Shown: positions 41,386 through 44,095 of the stretch, in pieces
Layout of the letters: each line of letters starts with the position of its first letter
How positions within the stretch are numbered: the first letter of the stretch is position 1
Source of the DNA: an uncultured Subdoligranulum sp.
Lineage (GTDB): Bacteria > Bacillota_A > Clostridia > Oscillospirales > Ruminococcaceae
NCBI RefSeq assembly: GCF_937890665.1
Contig: NZ_CALADU010000281.1
Span: 1 to 44,095 of the forward strand
Direction: 5' to 3'
Length of the DNA stretch: 44,095 nt
Program-made: the position numbers and the translations under genes
Notes under the pieces: generated by a model
Seen by the model: the letters and a program-made list of their open reading frames with translations, nothing else
The model's database searches: none
What the model was told of the DNA's origin: nothing

Positions 41386-42323
41386 CGGCCTTCCTCCGTC
41401 TCCGCCACAATATAGATCGGACGATGTTTCACTTCCAGATAGGTTTTGGCCAGATATTCACCCACAATGCCGATGCAGAAAAGCTGTACGCCGCTGCACA
41501 ACAGCATGATACAGACCATGCTGGGCCAGCCCGAGGTGGGATCGCCGAAGGCAAGCGCCCGGATGACCACGAATAGGATTCCAATGAACGCCAAAATACA
41601 GAACAGCACGCCCGCTCCCGCTGCCACCAGCAGCGGAGTGGTGGAAAAGCCTACAATGCCCTCGATGGAATACTTAAACAAGCCCCAGAAGTTCCATTTG
41701 GTGGTGCCGGCCACCCGCTCGATGTTCTCGTAGTCAAACCACTTGGTCTTAAAGCCCACCCAGCTGAAGATTCCCTTGCTGAAACGGTTGTATTCCGCCA
41801 TGCTGAGCACTGCGTTGACCATCTTGCGGCTCATCAGCCGGAAATCCCGGGCACCGTCCACGATTTCGGTGTCCGACATTTTATTGATGATTTGATAGAA
41901 TTTTCTGGCAAACCAGCTGCGCAGCGGCGGTTCTCCCTTACGGGTGGTGCGGCGGGTGGCGGCGCAGTCGTACTCCCCATCCAGCAGCGTATCCAGCATG
42001 GCGGGCAGCAGCGCCGGAGGATCCTGCAAGTCCGCGTCCATGGTGGCTACATAGTCACCCTTGGCGGCCTGCAAACCGGCATAGATGCCTGCCTCTTTTC
42101 CGAAATTGCGGCTAAAAGACACATACCGCACCCGGGCGTCCTGTGCGTGGAGTTCCCGCGCTACCCGCAGCGTGCCGTCCCGGGAACCGTCGTCGATAAA
42201 GATAAATTCAAACTCCGCGCCGTGGCTCTTCCCCATCTCGGCCGCCACCCGGCTGGCCTCCTGATAGAAAAGCGGCATGGATTCTTCTTCGTTATAACAA
42301 GGAACGATCAGACTAATCAGCAT
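41382..42323 (-). CDS. GtrB-like family 2 glycosyltransferase (polyprenyl-phosphate glucose synthase type)
   Basis: A 313-residue protein with a cytoplasmic GT-A domain (LISLIVPCYNEEESMPLFY; metal-binding DADLQDPP about 90-100 residues in; ARDFRLMSRKMVNAV; RFSKGIFSWVGF) and two C-terminal TM helices ending IGIVGEYLAKTYLEVKHRP. These are the standard GtrB/DPM1-type features for transfer of a hexose to undecaprenyl phosphate. I use ATG 42323, with AGGA 7 bases before, rather than an upstream in-frame start that would add 8 residues (MAGKQDDT). First gene of the cluster, followed by two GtrII-like enzymes and a MATE transporter; no GtrA-type small flippase is present. Confidence 0.92.
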   Translation of the reverse strand: MLISLIVPCYNEEESMPLFYQEASRVAAEMGKSHGAEFEFIFIDDGSRDGTLRVARELHAQDARVRYVSFSRNFGKEAGIYAGLQAAKGDYVATMDADLQDPPALLPAMLDTLLDGEYDCAATRRTTRKGEPPLRSWFARKFYQIINKMSDTEIVDGARDFRLMSRKMVNAVLSMAEYNRFSKGIFSWVGFKTKWFDYENIERVAGTTKWNFWGLFKYSIEGIVGFSTTPLLVAAGAGVLFCILAFIGILFVVIRALAFGDPTSGWPSMVCIMLLCSGVQLFCIGIVGEYLAKTYLEVKHRPIYIVAETEEGR

Positions 42324-42366
42324 GGTATCATCCTGCTTTCCTGCCAAAAAGGCAAATATATGTTTT

Positions 42367-42395
42367 ATTATACCTTTTTCGGGGGGTATTGTAAA
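42367..42395 (-). promoter_or_regulatory. Promoter of the GtrB-GtrII-GtrII-MATE operon
   Basis: On the minus strand, TTTACA (42390-42395), 17 bases, and perfect TATAAT (42367-42372), about 45 bases before the start. The IS200 end lies only 10-20 bases upstream of the -35. Confidence 0.8.
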
Positions 42396-42411
42396 TAGAC
42401 AGAATAAATAT

Positions 42412-42435
42412 CCCCCGGCAAAGCCGGGGGTTTTT
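42412..42435 (+). other. IS200 downstream-end hairpin
   Basis: CCCCCGGC, AAA, GCCGGGGG, then TTTTT. It marks the end of the element downstream of tnpA, and on the plus strand also resembles an intrinsic terminator. A smaller GGGC-GAA-GCCC hairpin follows at 42443-42453. Confidence 0.75.
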
Positions 42436-42538
42436 CACAGACGGGCGAAGCCCTGGAATACTAGCGCACGCGTCACGTCGCGTTGGTACGGTCTGCCAGC
42501 CGCGAGAGTTTGTTACTTACCGCCCGTAAACGGGCTCA

Positions 42539-42973
42539 TTAGAAGTTTCCCATTGTCAGTTGTTCTCCTGCCTGATCCTCTTCAAGCTGGCGTCGGATGT
42601 ATTCTTCGATTTTCTTTGCATTTTTACCCGCTGTATCTACGTAATACCCTCTGCACCAAAACTCTCTGTTCCGATACTTGTATTTCAACTCAGGGTATTT
42701 TTCGTAAATCATCAGGCTACTTTTCCCTTTTAAGTATCCCATGAAACTCGATACCGCGTACTTCGGCGGAATCTCTACCAGCATATGGATATGATCCGGG
42801 CATACTTCTGCTTCGATGATATTCACCTTTTTCCAGTTACACAGCGTTCTTAGGATTTCTCCTATCTCCCGCCGTTTCTGCCCGTAAAATACTTTTCTTC
42901 GGTATTTCGGAGCAAACACAATATGATATTTGCAATTCCAGCTTGTATGCGATAAACTATTTACGTCGTTCAT
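42539..42973 (-). CDS. tnpA: IS200-family Y1 transposase TnpA
   Basis: A 144-residue HUH-type single-strand transposase. The HUH pair is H61-I-H63 in CPDHIHMLVEIPP, the catalytic tyrosine is most likely Y125 in KKIEEYIRRQLEED, and FWCRGYYVDTAG is typical of the family. Length is normal and the frame is intact, so the enzyme is probably functional. The start is supported by GGGAGGT 8 bases upstream. This ribosome site lies in a 10-bp stem, as in other IS200 elements, where translation is kept low. No TnpB/IscB-type accessory gene accompanies it. Confidence 0.95.
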   Translation of the reverse strand: MNDVNSLSHTSWNCKYHIVFAPKYRRKVFYGQKRREIGEILRTLCNWKKVNIIEAEVCPDHIHMLVEIPPKYAVSSFMGYLKGKSSLMIYEKYPELKYKYRNREFWCRGYYVDTAGKNAKKIEEYIRRQLEEDQAGEQLTMGNF

Positions 42974-42981
42974 TTTGAATG

Positions 42982-43039
42982 ACCTCCCTTTGCTTGGTTG
43001 TGCAGTTGGCAGACCGCACTTCTATTTTAGCAAAGGGAG
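42982..43039 (-). promoter_or_regulatory. tnpA leader hairpin covering the ribosome site
   Basis: CTCCCTTTGC (minus-strand 5' arm, plus 43030-43039) pairs with GCAAAGGGAG (plus 42984-42993), which contains most of the GGGAGGT ribosome site. This matches the known theme of IS200 leaders that hide the Shine-Dalgarno. Confidence 0.7.
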
Positions 43040-43075
43040 TTTTTTGTCTCCATAATCGGCACAAGCCTTCTTTTG

Positions 43076-43098
43076 AACCACTCGCCTAGCGAGTGGTT
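43076..43098 (-). other. IS200 upstream-end hairpin
   Basis: AACCACTCGC, CTA, GCGAGTGGTT: a 10-bp stem with a three-base loop, upstream of tnpA in its own orientation. It marks the other end of the element and lies 9 bases from the leuS terminator region. Confidence 0.75.
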
Positions 43099-43106
43099 TT
43101 CGGCAT

Positions 43107-43140
43107 ACAAAAAGGGCGCCGCCCCTATGGACGACGCCCT
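43107..43140 (-). terminator. Intrinsic terminator of leuS
   Basis: On the minus strand, a 12-bp stem starting AGGGCGTCGTCC with an ATAG loop, followed by TTTTTGT. It lies 14 bases after the leuS stop. Confidence 0.85.
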
Positions 43141-43154
43141 AAACAATACGAAAA

Positions 43155-44095
43155 TCAGCCTTTGACGGCAATATTGACCAGCTTGCCTTTGACGTAGATT
43201 TCCTTGGCGATGGTCTTGCCTTCGATAGCGGCAGCCACAGCCGGCTCTGCTTTGGCCTGCGCGATGGCATCGGCGCTCTCGATAGCGGCCGGCACCTGAA
43301 TGCGAGCCTTGACCTTGCCGTTGACCTGTACGGCAATTTCGATGGTCTGCTCCACGCACTTGGCCTCGTCGTAGCTGGGCCAAGGATGATAGGCCAACTG
43401 CTCGGTATGACCCAGTTGCTGCCACAGCTCTTCGGTCATATGGGGGGCAAAGGGGTTGAGCAGCTGCAACAGCACCTCGTACTCGGCACGGTTGGCACCG
43501 CCGTGGTCGCTGAGCGCATTGACATAGATCATCAGCTGGGCAATGGCGGTGTTGGCCTTGAGGGAGTCGATGTCCTCGCCCACCTTCTTGATGGTGCGGT
43601 TCGCTACCGCCTCCAGCTCGGGACGGATGGCATCCCCGTCCAGCAGCTTCTCGCTCATGCCCCAGATCTTATCGAGGAACCGCTTGCAGCCCTTGATGGA
43701 AGAAGTGTTCCAGGGCGCAGCTTTCTCGAAGTCGCCAATGAACATCTCGTAGAGGCGCAGGGTATCGGCACCGTACTCGTCCACCACATCGTCGGGGTTC
43801 ACTACGTTGCCCAAGCTCTTGGACATCTTGACGATGGGGTGCTCGGCCATCTCGCCGTACTTCTCGATCAGCGCCGCACGGGCCGCCTTCTCGCTGCCGT
43901 ACTCCGCCACCAGACGCTTGCGCTCCGCGTCGGTCTGGTTCTCAAAAGCATGGGGGTTCAGGCCCAGAATCATGCCGTGGCTGGTGCGCTTCTGGTAGGG
44001 TTCCTTGGTGGGCACCACGCCGATGTCATACAGGAACTTATGCCAGAACCGGCTGTACAGCAGGTGCAGGGTGGTGTGCTCCATGCCGCCGTTGT
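43155..44095 (-). CDS. leuS: Leucyl-tRNA synthetase, C-terminal part (runs off the right edge)
   Basis: Class I aminoacyl-tRNA synthetase charging tRNA-Leu. The window holds about 313 C-terminal codons. The signature KMSKS is seen in VKMSKSLGNVVNPDDVV, followed by EYGADTLRLYEMFIGDFEKAAPW, the anticodon-binding helical domain (FAPHMTEELWQQLGH) and the small C-terminal domain that contacts the tRNA elbow (QVNGKVKARIQVP). Upstream HIGH and editing domains lie beyond the window. It ends in a strong terminator, directly followed by the IS200 element. No anomaly in the visible part. Confidence 0.97.
   Translation of the reverse strand, partial: NGGMEHTTLHLLYSRFWHKFLYDIGVVPTKEPYQKRTSHGMILGLNPHAFENQTDAERKRLVAEYGSEKAARAALIEKYGEMAEHPIVKMSKSLGNVVNPDDVVDEYGADTLRLYEMFIGDFEKAAPWNTSSIKGCKRFLDKIWGMSEKLLDGDAIRPELEAVANRTIKKVGEDIDSLKANTAIAQLMIYVNALSDHGGANRAEYEVLLQLLNPFAPHMTEELWQQLGHTEQLAYHPWPSYDEAKCVEQTIEIAVQVNGKVKARIQVPAAIESADAIAQAKAEPAVAAAIEGKTIAKEIYVKGKLVNIAVKG

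Larger units (their letters stand above)
42406..43104 (-). mobile_element. IS200-type insertion sequence (approximate ends)
   Basis: A single-gene element of about 0.7 kb: subterminal hairpins at both ends (42412-42430 and 43076-43098), a Y1 HUH transposase between them, and no inverted terminal repeats, as expected for IS200/IS605-type single-strand transposition. It sits between the leuS terminator and the promoter of the GtrB operon. The exact ends cannot be fixed without an empty site; the limits given are the outermost positions that the hairpins allow. Confidence 0.8.

Noticed and set aside
1..44095. CRISPR array, prophage or integrative element
   Set aside because: No regularly spaced repeats, integrase, capsid or conjugation genes are seen; the IS200 element is the only clear mobile DNA.

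Overview
The window looks like a chromosomal segment of a moderately GC-rich, Gram-positive Clostridia-type gut bacterium. My best guess, by inference only, is an Oscillospiraceae/Ruminococcaceae member near Faecalibacterium, Gemmiger or Subdoligranulum. The grounds are strong AGGAGG ribosome sites, a lipoprotein with a Gram-positive type lipobox, a wall-anchored surface protein, a sigma-K-type sporulation sigma factor, a FeoA-FeoB fusion and an IS200-type transposase. No phage, plasmid backbone or CRISPR array is visible.

Layout. 1-2700 (minus): start of glmM and the Holliday-junction genes ruvC-ruvA-ruvB behind one promoter. 2730-3010: tRNA-Val(GAC) with its own promoter and terminator. 3053-11621 (mostly plus): a CAP-domain lipoprotein, a possible small RNA or leader, two large polytopic membrane proteins, a PAP2-type phosphatase, and a minus-strand CNNM/CorC-type CBS protein. 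11673-19854 (minus): an eight-gene run of envelope-glycan genes. 19937-27715: mixed housekeeping genes, including a membrane protein, an aminotransferase, an orphan BlaI-type repressor, SigK, a ProX/YbaK deacylase, a metallo-beta-lactamase-fold protein, a methyltransferase, an A/T-rich glycosyltransferase-like gene and an RmlD-like reductase. 27866-30449 (plus): overlapping alcohol and aldehyde dehydrogenases. 30587-34033 (minus): a 1148-residue surface protein. 34382-36763 (plus): the FeoAB fusion. 36820-42323 (minus): a second glycan cluster (GtrB-like GT2, two GtrII-like proteins, a MATE transporter). 42406-43104: an IS200-type element. The right edge holds the 3' part of leuS.

The most interesting content is the 11.7-19.9 kb operon. 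It encodes a WecE/RffA-type sugar-nucleotide aminotransferase, a GNAT acetyltransferase, three paralogous GT-C-like membrane proteins, an ArnC/GtrB-like polyprenyl-phosphate glycosyltransferase and two overlapping four-helix SMR/EamA proteins resembling ArnE and ArnF. Together they read as a complete route: make an N-acylated amino-deoxy sugar, load it on a lipid carrier, flip it, and transfer it outside the membrane. The logic is that of the Gram-negative arn (Ara4N) operon, here apparently in a Gram-positive and with three alternative transferases. The second cluster has the same logic but, if the inference holds, uses a MOP-superfamily (MATE) protein as the possible flippase. Functions beyond family assignment are inference; substrates cannot be read from the sequence.
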